Shown piece after piece: positions 1 to 9,282 of a stretch of DNA of 64,000 nt. Under the pieces are notes generated by a model. It was not told where the DNA came from and searched no databases. It was given only the letters and a program-made list of their open reading frames with translations. The stretch spans positions 1 to 64,000 of the forward strand of contig NZ_JADDRL010000031.1 in NCBI RefSeq assembly GCF_021538895.1. The letters run 5' to 3'. This stretch comes from Streptomyces olivochromogenes. GTDB taxonomy: Bacteria > Actinomycetota > Actinomycetes > Streptomycetales > Streptomycetaceae. Within the stretch, counting starts at the first letter, position 1. Each line of letters begins with the position of its first letter. Position numbers and translations under genes: made by a program.

Positions 1-654
1 CGGCCCGAGTATCTGGACAGGGCGGACGAGGTATTGGGGGCGGGTGGCCTGCTCTCGGCGATGAAGGAGGACGTGGCCAAGGTCCGGTACCCGAAGAAGG
101 TACGGGACCTGGCGAAGCTGGAGGCCAGGGCGGTCGAGCTTCAGCTCTACGATCCGCTGAACATCCATGGGTTGTTGCAGACGCCGGAATACGCACGCGG
201 CCTGCTCCTGATGCGGCGCCCGGCGTACACCGAAGACGAGGTGGAGCGGTTCATCGCCGCGCGAGTGGCCCGCAAGGTTGTGTTCGAGCGGGATCCGGCG
301 CCCGAACTCAGCTTCGTCCTGGAGGAGTGGGCCCTGCGACGCCCACTCGGCGGGAGGGCGCTGCTACGCCAGCAGCTTGAGCATCTCCTTGAGGCAAGTC
401 AGTTGCGGAACGTCGAGCTTCAGGTGATGCCGATGGATCGCGAGGAGCACGCAGGTCTGGCCGGCGGTATCGAGGTGCTGAAATTCACCGACGGCTCGGC
501 GGTGGGGCGCTCGCCAGTGGTGGCCAACGGCCGACCGGCCTCCGAGCCCAGGCAGCTCCGTATCCTAGAACTGCGGTACGGCATCATCCGGGCGCAGGCT
601 CTCACACCACGTGAGTCAGCCGCCTTCATCGAGCGACTGCTGGGGGATACATGA
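1..654 (+). CDS. XRE-family regulator, DUF5753 C-terminal part (5' truncated by window edge)
   Basis: The reading frame is open from base 1, so the N-terminal helix-turn-helix lies outside the window. What remains is the DUF5753 region typical of streptomycete regulators. It contains QTPEYARGLL, an arginine-rich R-x-x-R stretch near residue 85 of the visible part, FVLEEWALRRP, and QVMPMDREEHAGLAGGIEVLKF. In this family the helix-turn-helix/DUF5753 protein is usually encoded just before a small DUF397 protein, and that is seen here with a 4-bp ATGA overlap. The DNA target and ligand cannot be told from sequence. Family assignment is confident; the true start is not visible. Confidence 0.9.
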   Translation, partial: RPEYLDRADEVLGAGGLLSAMKEDVAKVRYPKKVRDLAKLEARAVELQLYDPLNIHGLLQTPEYARGLLLMRRPAYTEDEVERFIAARVARKVVFERDPAPELSFVLEEWALRRPLGGRALLRQQLEHLLEASQLRNVELQVMPMDREEHAGLAGGIEVLKFTDGSAVGRSPVVANGRPASEPRQLRILELRYGIIRAQALTPRESAAFIERLLGDT

Positions 655-923
655 TCCGCAACACCTCGACCGGGGACGCCTCGGATCTGGCGTGGTTCAA
701 GAGCAGCTACAGCAGCAGCAGCGAGGGGGACTCCTGCGTCGAAGTCGCTCTGGACTGGTTCAAAAGCAGTTACAGCAGCGGCAGCGAGGGCGACTCCTGC
801 CTCGAACTCGCCACCACCCCCAGCACCATCCACGTCCGCGACTCCAAGAACACCGCGGGCCCCCGCCTGGCCTTCTCCCCCGCCAGCTGGTGCGCCTTCG
901 TGCCGTACGCGTCCGAGGACTGA
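651..923 (+). CDS. DUF397 protein with duplicated N-terminal half
   Basis: A 90-aa protein whose ATG overlaps the stop of the upstream DUF5753 regulator by 4 bp, so translation is probably coupled. DUF397 proteins normally carry one W-x-K-S-S-Y-S...GDSCVEVA segment followed by VRDSK and W-x-x-F. Here the WFKSSYSS-x-SEGDSC-(V/L)-E-(V/L)-A segment occurs twice in a row, at about residues 14-32 and 36-54. It is followed by a single VRDSKN and a C-terminal W-C-A-F. The two copies remain similar at DNA level, which suggests a fairly recent in-frame duplication of about 60 bp. The family's role is thought to be as partner of the cognate helix-turn-helix regulator. Confidence 0.88.
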   Translation: MIRNTSTGDASDLAWFKSSYSSSSEGDSCVEVALDWFKSSYSSGSEGDSCLELATTPSTIHVRDSKNTAGPRLAFSPASWCAFVPYASED

Positions 924-1081
924 CGACTCCGGCAGGGGCTCACGCGCGGGCCTCCCGGGCAAAGACATCACCCGACTGCCGACACCACTTCAGCGCATCG
1001 AGTGCCTTCGCCGCGTCGAAACCCGCCCGCGCGGATCGTCCGGCCCCGGCGAGGCCGCCCGAGGGCCGGGCTCGGCGCGCG

Positions 1082-1276
1082 TCAGAACTTGATGCTGCCG
1101 ATCATGCTCGCCACGTTCGTCGTCAGCTCGCTGATGGTCGGAGCGACGGTCGAGGAGGCGAGGTAGAAGCCGAGCAGCATACAGACGACCGCATGCCCGC
1201 CCTTCAGTCCCGACTTCTTGATCAGCAGGAAGACGATGATCGCCAGCAGCACCACCGCCGAAATCGAGAGTGCCAC
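1082..1276 (-). CDS. Small two-helix membrane protein
   Basis: A 64-aa protein starting with GTG, preceded by a strong GGAGGTGAG ribosome site 6 nt upstream, which supports it as real despite its size. Residues 3-20 (SISAVVLLAIIVFLLIKK) form a membrane helix and about 28-46 a second, weaker one, with a short polar tail ending SMIGSIKF. It resembles small conserved streptomycete membrane proteins of unknown function. It stands alone on the minus strand between the regulator pair and the peptidase gene. No function is assigned. Confidence 0.7.
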   Translation of the reverse strand: MALSISAVVLLAIIVFLLIKKSGLKGGHAVVCMLLGFYLASSTVAPTISELTTNVASMIGSIKF

Positions 1277-1466
1277 GGCGGCTCACCTCCAAAGATCCCG
1301 GGTACGCGGGGGGTTCGGACTATGGGGGTTGCAGATCGGTCCAGCAATTCCATACAGAAGCCAGCAGGTTCATACCCACTCAGCGGTAGTGATCATAACT
1401 ATCCGTGCTCGCGCATGGCTCGGCGCACGGCCGCACAAGGGGGCGCATGGCCAATATGGTCGGGGT

Positions 1467-3596
1467 ATGACGACCGAGCCTGACTCCTTCCCCCGACGGC
1501 ACGCGCGGACCCAGCGTTTCACCCTCGGCGCGCCGCGCGCGTTCAGTGTGGCCCCCGACGGTTCGCGGGTCGCGTTCCTGCGCTCCGCGTCCGGTACGGA
1601 CCGGGCCAACTCCCTGTGGGTGCTCGATCCTGCGGACGGCGCGGAGCGCGTGGCGGCCGACCCGCGCGCCCTCCTGGGGGGTGCCACGGAGCACCTCTCG
1701 CCCGAGGAACGGGCACGCCGCGAGCGCAGCCGCGAGGGCGGTGCGGGCATCGTCGGCTACGCCACCGACACGGCCCTGGAGTTGGCGTCTTTCGCCTTGT
1801 CAGGGCGGCTTTTCACGGCGGAGCTGCGGGCCGGCACGGCACGCGAACTCCCGGTCCCCGGCCCGGTGATCGACCCCCGCCCGTCCCCCGACGGACGGTA
1901 CGTGGCGTACGTCGCCGAGGGCGCCCTGCGCGTGGTGGACGCAGAGGGGGAGGGCGACCGGGCGCTGGCGGAGCCGGAGTCGGAGGGGGTCGGCTACGGA
2001 CTGGCGGAGTTCGTCGCGGCCGAGGAGATGGGGCGCTCGCGGGGCTTCTGGTGGGCCCCGGAGTCGGACCGGCTGCTCGTCGCGCGGGTGGACGACACGC
2101 CGGTGCGGCGGTGGTGGATCTCGGATCCGGCCCACCCGGAGCGTGAGCCACACCACGTCGGCTACCCGGCGGCGGGCACCGCCAACGCGGACGTACGCCT
2201 GTTCGTGATCGGCCTCGACGGGGTGCGCACGGAGGTCGCGTGGGACCGGGCGCGCTATCCGTATCTGGCGCGTGTGCACTGGTCAGAGGCGGGTGCGCCG
2301 CTGCTTCTTGTGCAGGCGCGGGACCAGCGCAGCCAGCTGTTCCTGGCGGTGGACCCGGAGTCGGGGGCGACCCGGATGGTGCACGCCGACGAAGATCCAA
2401 CATGGCTTGAATTGTTCGCCGGGGTGCCCTGCTGGACCCCGTCGGGGCAACTCGTCCGGATCGCCGACGAGGGGGGCGCCCGGGTGCTCGCGGTGGGCGA
2501 ACGGCCGCTGACCGGAGCCCAGTTGCACGTGCGCGCGGTGCTGGACGTCTCCGACCAGGACGTGCTGGTCGCGGCCTCGGCGGGCGAGGAGGTCCCGCCC
2601 TCCTCGGACTCTCCCGAGACCGGCGAGGTGCACGTCTACCGGGTGAGCGAACTCGGCGTGGAGCGCGTGTCGCAGGAGCCCGGCGTGCACTCGGCGGTGC
2701 GCGCCGGGGACGTGACCGTGATGGTGTCGGCGACACTGAATCGGCCGGGTTCCCGGGTGCAGGTCCTGCGTGACGGAAAACCGACGGCGACTGTCACGTC
2801 TTACGCCGAAGATCCTGGTTTGTCCCCCCGCGTGACGCTCACCGAGGGGGGCGCACGCCGAATTCCATGCGCCGTGCTTATGCCACGGGACTACCACGGG
2901 GACACTCCCCTGCCGGTGCTCCTGGATCCCTACGGTGGTCCGCACGGCCCGCGCGTAGTGGCCGCACACAACGCGCACCTGACCTCCCAGTGGTTCGCCG
3001 ACCAGGGTTTCGCGGTGGTCGTCGCCGACGGCCGCGGCACTCCCGGCCGCTCCCCCGCCTGGGAGAAGGCGATCCACCAGGACTTCACCCTGAGCCTCGA
3101 CGACCAGGTCGAGGCCCTCCAGGCCCTGGCGGAGCACCACCCCCTGGACCTGTCCCGGGTGGCGATCCGCGGCTGGTCCTTCGGCGGCTGGCTGGCGGGC
3201 CTCGCGGTGCTGCGCCGCCCGGACGTCTTCCACGCGGGCATCGCGGGCGCCCCGGTGACCGACTGGCGGCTCTACGACACCCACTACACGGAGCGGTACC
3301 TGGGCGATCCCGCCGCGGACCCGGCGGCGTACGCCAAGAGCTCCCTGATCACGGACGACGGCCTGTCCGCCGCGGCCGAGCCGCACCGGCCGCTGATGAT
3401 CGTGCACGGCCTGGCCGACGACAACGTGGTCGTGGCCCACGCCCTGCGCCTGTCCTCCGCCCTGCTGGCGGCCGGCCGCCCGCACGAGGTGCTCCCGCTG
3501 TCGGGCGTCACCCACATGACCCCCCAGGAGCAGGTCGCGGAGAACCTCCTCCTGCTCCAGGTCGACTTCCTCAAGCGCTCCCTGGGCCTCGCGTAG
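1467..3596 (+). CDS. S9 family prolyl oligopeptidase / dipeptidyl-peptidase IV-like
   Basis: A 709-aa protein starting MTTEPDSFPRR. The open frame extends further upstream, but the upstream part is not protein-like, so the ATG at 1467 was chosen. The N-terminal two-thirds is a beta-propeller (DPPIV_N type) with repeated D-P-D-G/A-D-G turns such as PRPSPDGRYVAYV. The C-terminal third is an alpha/beta hydrolase. The triad is visible as Ser571 in GWSFGG, Asp651 in HGLADDNV and His683 in GVTHMTP. It should release dipeptides or small peptides from N-termini. There is no signal peptide, so it is probably cytoplasmic. Its position beside three oligopeptide importers fits a role in using imported peptides. 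Confidence 0.93.
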   Translation: MTTEPDSFPRRHARTQRFTLGAPRAFSVAPDGSRVAFLRSASGTDRANSLWVLDPADGAERVAADPRALLGGATEHLSPEERARRERSREGGAGIVGYATDTALELASFALSGRLFTAELRAGTARELPVPGPVIDPRPSPDGRYVAYVAEGALRVVDAEGEGDRALAEPESEGVGYGLAEFVAAEEMGRSRGFWWAPESDRLLVARVDDTPVRRWWISDPAHPEREPHHVGYPAAGTANADVRLFVIGLDGVRTEVAWDRARYPYLARVHWSEAGAPLLLVQARDQRSQLFLAVDPESGATRMVHADEDPTWLELFAGVPCWTPSGQLVRIADEGGARVLAVGERPLTGAQLHVRAVLDVSDQDVLVAASAGEEVPPSSDSPETGEVHVYRVSELGVERVSQEPGVHSAVRAGDVTVMVSATLNRPGSRVQVLRDGKPTATVTSYAEDPGLSPRVTLTEGGARRIPCAVLMPRDYHGDTPLPVLLDPYGGPHGPRVVAAHNAHLTSQWFADQGFAVVVADGRGTPGRSPAWEKAIHQDFTLSLDDQVEALQALAEHHPLDLSRVAIRGWSFGGWLAGLAVLRRPDVFHAGIAGAPVTDWRLYDTHYTERYLGDPAADPAAYAKSSLITDDGLSAAAEPHRPLMIVHGLADDNVVVAHALRLSSALLAAGRPHEVLPLSGVTHMTPQEQVAENLLLLQVDFLKRSLGLA

Positions 3597-3604
3597 AGAC
3601 GGCA

Positions 3605-3636
3605 ACGGGCCGGGATGCCATGGCATCCCGGCCCGT
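3605..3636 (+). terminator. Rho-independent terminator of the S9 peptidase
   Basis: A perfect 16-bp inverted repeat with no spacer (left arm 3605-3620, right arm 3621-3636) begins 9 bp after the peptidase stop codon and ends in GTTTCA. It is very GC-rich with only a short T run, as is usual in Streptomyces. It probably also blocks readthrough from the convergent transporter A operon. Confidence 0.8.
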
Positions 3637-3745
3637 TTCACGGCACCCGCACGGCCGTACGCTGTTCAGACTGACGCGTCCGTATATCGGTGTCGGGTCG
3701 GCCAAGTTGCCTGCGTGTTAACGCGATTGTCACGGGTTTGTACGG

Positions 3746-4783
3746 CTATGCGACCTCCTCCGGCGGCACCACCCGCTTCTCCTCAGCGAAATGACACGCC
3801 GAATCGTGGGCGGCCGGTCCCGCCGTGGACCGGAACTCCTCCGGGACCGCCAGCGCCGGAACCTCCACCGCGCAGCGCTCCCGGGCCTTCCAGCAGCGGG
3901 TGCGGAACCGGCACCCGGACGGGACGTTCGTCGGCGACGGCACGTCACCGGAGAGGATGATGCGCTCGCGGTGCGCTCGGGCCTCGGGGTCGGGCACGGG
4001 GACCGCGGACAGCAGCGCCTGGGTGTACGGGTGCGTGGGGTGGTCGTAGATCTGCGCGTCCGTACCGATCTCCACGATCCGGCCGAGGTACATCACCCCC
4101 ACCCGGTCCGAGATGTGCCGCACGATCGACAGGTCGTGCGCGATGAAGACGTAGGAGAGTTCGAACTCCTTCTGCAGGCGGGCCAGCAGATTGACGACCT
4201 GCGCCTGGATCGAGACGTCCAGGGCCGACACCGGCTCGTCGGCGACGATGATCTCGGGGTTCAGGGCCAGCCCACGGGCGATGCCGATGCGCTGGCGCTG
4301 GCCGCCGGAGAACTGGTGCGGATAGCGGTTGATGTACTCGGGGTTGAGGCCGACCACGTCCAGTAGCTCCTGGACCTTGCGGCGCCGGTCGCCCTTGGGG
4401 GCCGCCTCCGGATGGATCTCGTACGGCTCCCCGATGATGTCGCCCACCGTCATACGGGGGTTGAGGGAGGTGTACGGGTCCTGGAACACCATCTGGATGT
4501 TGCGGCGGACCGCCTTCAGGGCCCGGCCGGACAGCTTGGTGATCTCCTCGCCCTTGAAGCGGATCGAGCCCGCCGTCGGCTGCTCCAGGCTGCACAGCAG
4601 CCGCGCGACCGTGGACTTGCCGCAGCCGGACTCGCCGACGATGCCGAGGGTCTCGCCGCGGCCGAGCGTGAAGTCGACGCCGTCGACGGCCTTCACCGCG
4701 CCGATCCGCTTCTTGAAGACGATGCCCCGGGTGAGCGGGTAGTGCTTGACGAGGCCGCTGACCTCCAGGATCGGCTCAGCCAT
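3746..4783 (-). CDS. Oligopeptide ABC transporter ATPase, second subunit (DppF/OppF type), transporter A
   Basis: A 345-aa ATP-binding subunit powering peptide import. Visible motifs are Walker A GESGCGKST, signature FSGGQRQR, Walker B IIVADEPVSALD and the switch histidine in IAHDLSIVRH. The C-terminal oligopeptide extension carries the Cys cluster SGCRFRTRC of DppF-type proteins. The start is taken at MAEPILEVSGL; the open frame continues upstream inside the preceding ATPase gene, which it overlaps by 8 bp. It is the last gene of the five-gene transporter A operon. Confidence 0.93.
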   Translation of the reverse strand: MAEPILEVSGLVKHYPLTRGIVFKKRIGAVKAVDGVDFTLGRGETLGIVGESGCGKSTVARLLCSLEQPTAGSIRFKGEEITKLSGRALKAVRRNIQMVFQDPYTSLNPRMTVGDIIGEPYEIHPEAAPKGDRRRKVQELLDVVGLNPEYINRYPHQFSGGQRQRIGIARGLALNPEIIVADEPVSALDVSIQAQVVNLLARLQKEFELSYVFIAHDLSIVRHISDRVGVMYLGRIVEIGTDAQIYDHPTHPYTQALLSAVPVPDPEARAHRERIILSGDVPSPTNVPSGCRFRTRCWKARERCAVEVPALAVPEEFRSTAGPAAHDSACHFAEEKRVVPPEEVA

Positions 4784-5750
4784 GCAGGCACTCCTGCCAG
4801 AAGTGGCAGGCGCTGGCGCGCGCTTCGGAGACCTCGTACAGCGGCGGCGGGTCGGTGCGGCACACGTCCCGGGCCATCGGACAGCGGGGGTGGAAGGCAC
4901 AGCCCGGGGGGATGTCCATCAGGTTCGGCGGCAGGCCCTTGATGGCGTACAGCTCCCGGCCCTTGTGGTCCAGGCGCGGGATGGAGTCCAGCAGGCCACG
5001 CGTGTACGGATGCGCTGGCGCCTTGTAGATGTCGTGCACGGGGGCCGACTCCACGATCCGGCCCGCGTACATGACGGCGATGCGGTCGGCGACGTCCGCG
5101 ACCACGCCGAGGTCGTGGGTGATGAGGATGAGCGCCATGGCGTACTCGCGCTGCAACTCCGCGAGCAGGTCCATCACCTGGGCCTGGACGGTGACGTCGA
5201 GGGCGGTGGTCGGCTCGTCGGCGATGATGAGCGCCGGCTCCAGGGCCAGCGCCATCGCGATCATGATGCGCTGGCGCATGCCGCCGGAGAACTGGTGCGG
5301 ATAGTCGCGCACCCGCTGGGCGGCCCCCGGGATGCGGACCCGGTCCATCAGCTCCACCGCCCGCGCCCGCGCGTCCTTCTTCGACATCCCGCGGTGCACG
5401 ACGAACATCTCGCCGAGCTGGTCGCCCACCGAGAGCACCGGGTTCAGGGACGACAGCGCGTCCTGGAAGATCATCGCCATCCCGGCGCCCCGGACCTTGC
5501 GTCTGTCCTCTTCTTTCAGCGTCAACAGGTCCTGGTCCCGGAAGAGGATCTCCCCGCCCGTGATCCTGCCGGGCGGCATGTCCAGGATCCCCATCACCGC
5601 CTGCGCGGTGACCGACTTGCCGGAGCCGGACTCGCCGAGCACCGCGAGGGTCTCCCCCGCGTCCACGCCGTAGCTGACACCGTTGACGGCCTTGGCGATC
5701 CCGTCCCGGGTCCGGAACTCCACGTGCAGGTCGCGCACTTCCAGCAGCAC
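4776..5750 (-). CDS. Oligopeptide ABC transporter ATPase, first subunit (DppD/OppD type), transporter A
   Basis: A 324-aa ATPase starting with GTG (M-L-L-E-V-R-D). A GAGGTGA ribosome site lies inside the end of the upstream permease gene. Motifs are Walker A GESGSGKS, signature FSGGMRQR, Walker B LIIADEPTTALD, ITHDLGVVAD, and the C-terminal PPGCAFHPRCPMA cluster typical of DppD/OppD. It pairs with the downstream DppF-type subunit to form the heterodimeric motor of transporter A. The genes overlap or abut, so they are co-transcribed. Confidence 0.93.
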   Translation of the reverse strand: MLLEVRDLHVEFRTRDGIAKAVNGVSYGVDAGETLAVLGESGSGKSVTAQAVMGILDMPPGRITGGEILFRDQDLLTLKEEDRRKVRGAGMAMIFQDALSSLNPVLSVGDQLGEMFVVHRGMSKKDARARAVELMDRVRIPGAAQRVRDYPHQFSGGMRQRIMIAMALALEPALIIADEPTTALDVTVQAQVMDLLAELQREYAMALILITHDLGVVADVADRIAVMYAGRIVESAPVHDIYKAPAHPYTRGLLDSIPRLDHKGRELYAIKGLPPNLMDIPPGCAFHPRCPMARDVCRTDPPPLYEVSEARASACHFWQECLHG

Positions 5751-5756
5751 CGCGGT

Positions 5757-6737
5757 TCACCTCAGCTTCGGGTCGAGGGCGTCGCGCACCGCGTCGCCGA
5801 GCATGATGAACGCCAGGACCGTGACGGCCAGGGCTCCGGAGGGCCACAGCAGCGCGTGCGGGGCGTTGCGGATGTACGGGGAGGCGGCGGAGATGTCGAT
5901 GCCCCAGGAGACGTTGGGCGGCTTCAGACCCACGCCCAGGTACGACAGGGTCGCCTCCAGCGAGATGTAGGTGCCGAGCGCGATGGTCGCCACGACGATC
6001 ACCGGCGCCACGGCGTTGGGCGCGATGTGCCGCAGCAGGATCCGGCTGTGGGAGGCGCCCAGCGCGCGGGCCGCCTGGACGTAGTCGTTCTGCTTGGCGG
6101 TGATGACCGAGCCGCGCGCGATGCGGGAGATCTGCGGCCAGCCGAGCAGCACCATGAACCCGATGACCGGCCAGACCGTATTGCTGGTCACCACGGAGAG
6201 GAGGACCAGACCGCCGAGGACGACGGGGATCGCGAAGAAGACGTCGGTGATCCGGGACAGGAAGGAGTCCCAGGCGCCGCCGAAGAACCCCGCCAGACCG
6301 CCCAGGGCCGAGCCGAGGAGCGCCACCCCCAGCGTGGCGCAGACGCCGACCGTGACGGACGTACGGGCGCCGTAGACGGTCCGTGTGTAGACGTTGCAGC
6401 CCTGGCCGTCGTACCCGAAGGGAGCGCCCGGCTGGGAGCCCTCCTGGGCCTTGGCGAGGTCGCACTGCAGGGGGCTGCCGGAGGCGATCAGCGAGGGCCA
6501 CAGGGAGATGACGACGAGGAAGACGATGACGAGCCCGGAGACGAGGAAGACGGGGTTGCGGCGCAGGTCCCGCCAGGCGTCGGACCACAGGCTGCGGGGC
6601 TTGGCCTGCGGGCCGGTGCCCTGGGGCCCGCCCGGCGTCCGCTCCAGCGTCTCCGCCTCGCTCGCCGCCAGATCCATCGCGCCGCCCGCCCCGGTGCCCG
6701 CGATGGCGCGATCGGGCTCGTACGACTGCTCAGGCAT
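5757..6737 (-). CDS. Oligopeptide ABC transporter permease (DppC/OppC type), transporter A
   Basis: A 326-aa inner-membrane permease. It has a Gly-rich cytoplasmic N-terminus (about 60 residues), a first membrane helix near residues 65-85 (PVFLVSGLVIVFLVVIS), a large loop with the paired cysteines seen in many actinobacterial DppC proteins, then five further helices. The ATPase-coupling EAA loop reads ARALGASHSRILLRHIAPNAVAP. It ends DALDPKLR, the usual C-terminus of the family. It overlaps the upstream permease gene by 8 bp. Confidence 0.92.
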   Translation of the reverse strand: MPEQSYEPDRAIAGTGAGGAMDLAASEAETLERTPGGPQGTGPQAKPRSLWSDAWRDLRRNPVFLVSGLVIVFLVVISLWPSLIASGSPLQCDLAKAQEGSQPGAPFGYDGQGCNVYTRTVYGARTSVTVGVCATLGVALLGSALGGLAGFFGGAWDSFLSRITDVFFAIPVVLGGLVLLSVVTSNTVWPVIGFMVLLGWPQISRIARGSVITAKQNDYVQAARALGASHSRILLRHIAPNAVAPVIVVATIALGTYISLEATLSYLGVGLKPPNVSWGIDISAASPYIRNAPHALLWPSGALAVTVLAFIMLGDAVRDALDPKLR

Positions 6738-7653
6738 AGCGGATCCTCGGGTCGAGCACGGCGTACAGCAGGTCGACGAGCAGGTTGGCGACCAGGAAGA
6801 CGAGTACGAGGACGGTCACGAAGCCGACCACGGTCTGGGTGTTCTGCCGCAGGATGCCCTGGTAGAGCTGGTAGCCGACGCCGTGGATGTTGAAGATCCG
6901 CTCGGTGACGATCGCGCCGCCCATCAGCGCGCCGATGTCGGCGCCGATGAAGGTCACGACGGGGATGAGCGAGTTGCGCAGCAGGTGCCGGGTGATGACC
7001 CGGTGTCTGGGCAGGCCCTTGGCGACGGCCGTACGGACGTAGTCGGACCGTTTGTTCTCCGCGATGGAGGTGCGGGTCAGCCGGGTGACGTAGGCGAGGG
7101 AGACGGCGGCCAGGACAAGGCCCGGCACGATCAGCTCGCCGAACGTGGCCGCCTGGGACACCGAGGGCTGGATCCAGTGCCACTGCACGCCGAGCAGGAG
7201 CTGGAGCAGCAGGCCGGTGACGAAGGTCGGCACGGAGATGACGACCAGGGTGGCGAGGAGCACACCCGTGTCGACGGGCCGGCCGCGGCGCATGCCGGTG
7301 ACCACGCCGAGGGTGATGCCGATGACGATCTCGAAGAGGATCGCCACGATCGTCAGCCGGATGGTGACGGGGAACGCGGTCGCCATCAGCTCGGTGACCG
7401 GCTGGCCGTTGAACGCGGTGCCGAAGTCGCCGGTGAAGACGTTCCCCATGTAGGTCAGGTATTGCTGCCACAGCGGCTTGTCGAGGCCGAACTCCTTCTT
7501 CAGCTGGGCGGCCGTCGCCGGGTCGCAGGCCCGCTCTCCGCACAGGCCCGCGATGGGGTCGCCCATCACGTTCACCATCAGGAAGATCAGCAGTGTGGCC
7601 CCGACGAACACCGGGATCATCTGGAGCAGTCGCCGGACGACATAGCGCCCCAT
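6730..7653 (-). CDS. Oligopeptide ABC transporter permease (DppB/OppB type), transporter A
   Basis: A 307-aa permease beginning MGRYVVRRLLQMIPVFVGATLLIF, the standard DppB start in which the first helix follows a short basic tail. The EAA coupling loop is TAVAKGLPRHRVITRHLLRNSLIPV and the end is AVLDPRIRYA. It contains a periplasmic Cys pair (GLCGERACDP) also present in the permeases of the neighbouring transporters. It begins 6 bp after the binding-protein stop codon and pairs with the DppC-type subunit to form the translocation pore. Confidence 0.92.
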   Translation of the reverse strand: MGRYVVRRLLQMIPVFVGATLLIFLMVNVMGDPIAGLCGERACDPATAAQLKKEFGLDKPLWQQYLTYMGNVFTGDFGTAFNGQPVTELMATAFPVTIRLTIVAILFEIVIGITLGVVTGMRRGRPVDTGVLLATLVVISVPTFVTGLLLQLLLGVQWHWIQPSVSQAATFGELIVPGLVLAAVSLAYVTRLTRTSIAENKRSDYVRTAVAKGLPRHRVITRHLLRNSLIPVVTFIGADIGALMGGAIVTERIFNIHGVGYQLYQGILRQNTQTVVGFVTVLVLVFLVANLLVDLLYAVLDPRIRYA

Positions 7654-7659
7654 GGCGGC

Positions 7660-9282
7660 TCAGCTGACCTTGATCTCGTTGTAGACGGGGACGCTGAAGG
7701 GGTTCAGCGCCACGTTGGACAGCCGCTGCGAGTAGCCCGCGCTGCCGTTCTGGTACCAGAGCGGGATGGCCGCCATGTTGTCGCGCACCACCCCCTCGGC
7801 CTGCTGGAAGGTGGAGACCGCCTTGGCGGTGTCGGACTCCGCGTTGGCCTGGTCCACGAGCTTGTCGAACTGTGCGTTGGACCACTTGCCGTCGTTGGAG
7901 GAGGCGTTGGTGTAGTAGAGCGGCTGCAGGAAGTTCTGGATCAGCGGGTAGTCCATCTGCCAGCCGGCCCGGAAGGGGCCGGTCATCTTGTGCTGGCTGA
8001 TCTGGTTGCGGAAGTCCGCGAAGGTGCCGACCGGGTTGCCCACGCAGGCCTTGTCGTTGCCGAGCGCGTTGTTGATGGAGTTGCACACGGCGTCCACCCA
8101 CATCCTGTGCGAGCCGGTGTCGGCGTTGTAGGTGATCTTGATCTGGCCGCCCGGGAGCCCGCCGCCCTCCTGGATCAGCCGCTTGGCCTCGGTCGGGTTG
8201 TAGTCGCAGGCGGTCCCGCACAGGCCGTCCTGGAAGCCGCCCTCCGGGCCGAGCACCGGCGAGGTCCAGTCGGTGGCCGGGGTGCGGGTCCGCTGGAAGA
8301 TCGTTTCGGTGATCTGCTTCCGGTTGATCGCCATCGACAGGCCGGTGCGGACCTTCTCCGAGCCGCTCTTGTTCCAGGCCTGGTCGTAGTACGGGAACGC
8401 GAGGGTCTGGATGATGCCGGCCGGGGTGTTGATGTAGCGGTCGCCGAGATCCTTCTTGACGTTCTTCAGCTGGGAGGCGGGGATGTCGTCGACGAGGTCG
8501 AGGTTGCCGGCCAGCAGGTCCGTGTAGGCGGTGTCGCTGTCCGTGTAGACCTTGAGGGTCACGCCGTCGTTCTGCGCCTTGTCCTGGCCGGGGTAGCCGT
8601 CCCACTTCTTCAGGGCCATCTGGGCGCCCTTGGTGTATGAGTCGATCTGGTACGGCCCGTTGCCGACCGGCTTGCTCACCCAGGCCGCGTGATCCTTGAA
8701 GAACGCCTGGGGCAGCGGGGCGAAGGCCACATAGCCCAGGGTGTCGGGGAAGCTGGAGAACTTCTGGTTCAGCTTCACCGTGAAGGTCCGGTCGTTCACG
8801 ACCTTCAGGCCGGAGAGCGTGTCGGCCGTCTGTGAGCCACTGGCCGGGTGGACCTGGTCGTAGCCCTCGATGTAGCCGAAGAAGTACGCGTTCTTCTGGT
8901 TGTTCTTCAGGCTCGCGCCGTAGTTCCAGGCGTCCACGAACGACTTGGCGGTCACCTTCTCGCCGTTGCTGAAGGTCGAGCCGTCCTTGACGGTGATCGT
9001 GAAGTTCTGCGAGTCCGGGGTGTCGATCTTCTCGGCGAGCATGTTCTTGGCCTGGCCGGTCTTCGAGTCGTACCGCTTCAGACCGCGGAAGATCATGTCG
9101 AGGACCTTGCCGCCCTGCACCTCGTTGGTGTTGGCCGGCTCCAGCGGGTTCTGCGGGTCGCCCCAGGAGGAGCTGAGCACTCCGGCGCCTTCGCCGGAGC
9201 CGCCCCCTCCTCCGCACGCCGTCGCGGCGAGCGCCACCGCCATCGCGCCGGCGGCCCATCGGGCGTGCGTGGCTCCACGCAT
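7660..9282 (-). CDS. Peptide-binding lipoprotein (SBP_bac_5), transporter A
   Basis: A 540-aa solute-binding protein. The start at 9282 (MRGATHARW) is chosen because GGAGGAGG lies 6 nt upstream; an earlier in-frame GTG lacks such a site. The signal peptide ends in a lipobox with Cys23 (ATAC) followed by Gly/Ser-rich linker, so it is anchored outside the membrane. Family 5 features include NPLEPANTNEVQGGKVLDMIFRGL near residues 40-60 and a Cys pair (CGTACDY). It is the first gene of the transporter A operon, transcribed away from transporter B. By synteny recalled from S. coelicolor it corresponds to SCO5117. Confidence 0.92.
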   Translation of the reverse strand: MRGATHARWAAGAMAVALAATACGGGGGSGEGAGVLSSSWGDPQNPLEPANTNEVQGGKVLDMIFRGLKRYDSKTGQAKNMLAEKIDTPDSQNFTITVKDGSTFSNGEKVTAKSFVDAWNYGASLKNNQKNAYFFGYIEGYDQVHPASGSQTADTLSGLKVVNDRTFTVKLNQKFSSFPDTLGYVAFAPLPQAFFKDHAAWVSKPVGNGPYQIDSYTKGAQMALKKWDGYPGQDKAQNDGVTLKVYTDSDTAYTDLLAGNLDLVDDIPASQLKNVKKDLGDRYINTPAGIIQTLAFPYYDQAWNKSGSEKVRTGLSMAINRKQITETIFQRTRTPATDWTSPVLGPEGGFQDGLCGTACDYNPTEAKRLIQEGGGLPGGQIKITYNADTGSHRMWVDAVCNSINNALGNDKACVGNPVGTFADFRNQISQHKMTGPFRAGWQMDYPLIQNFLQPLYYTNASSNDGKWSNAQFDKLVDQANAESDTAKAVSTFQQAEGVVRDNMAAIPLWYQNGSAGYSQRLSNVALNPFSVPVYNEIKVS

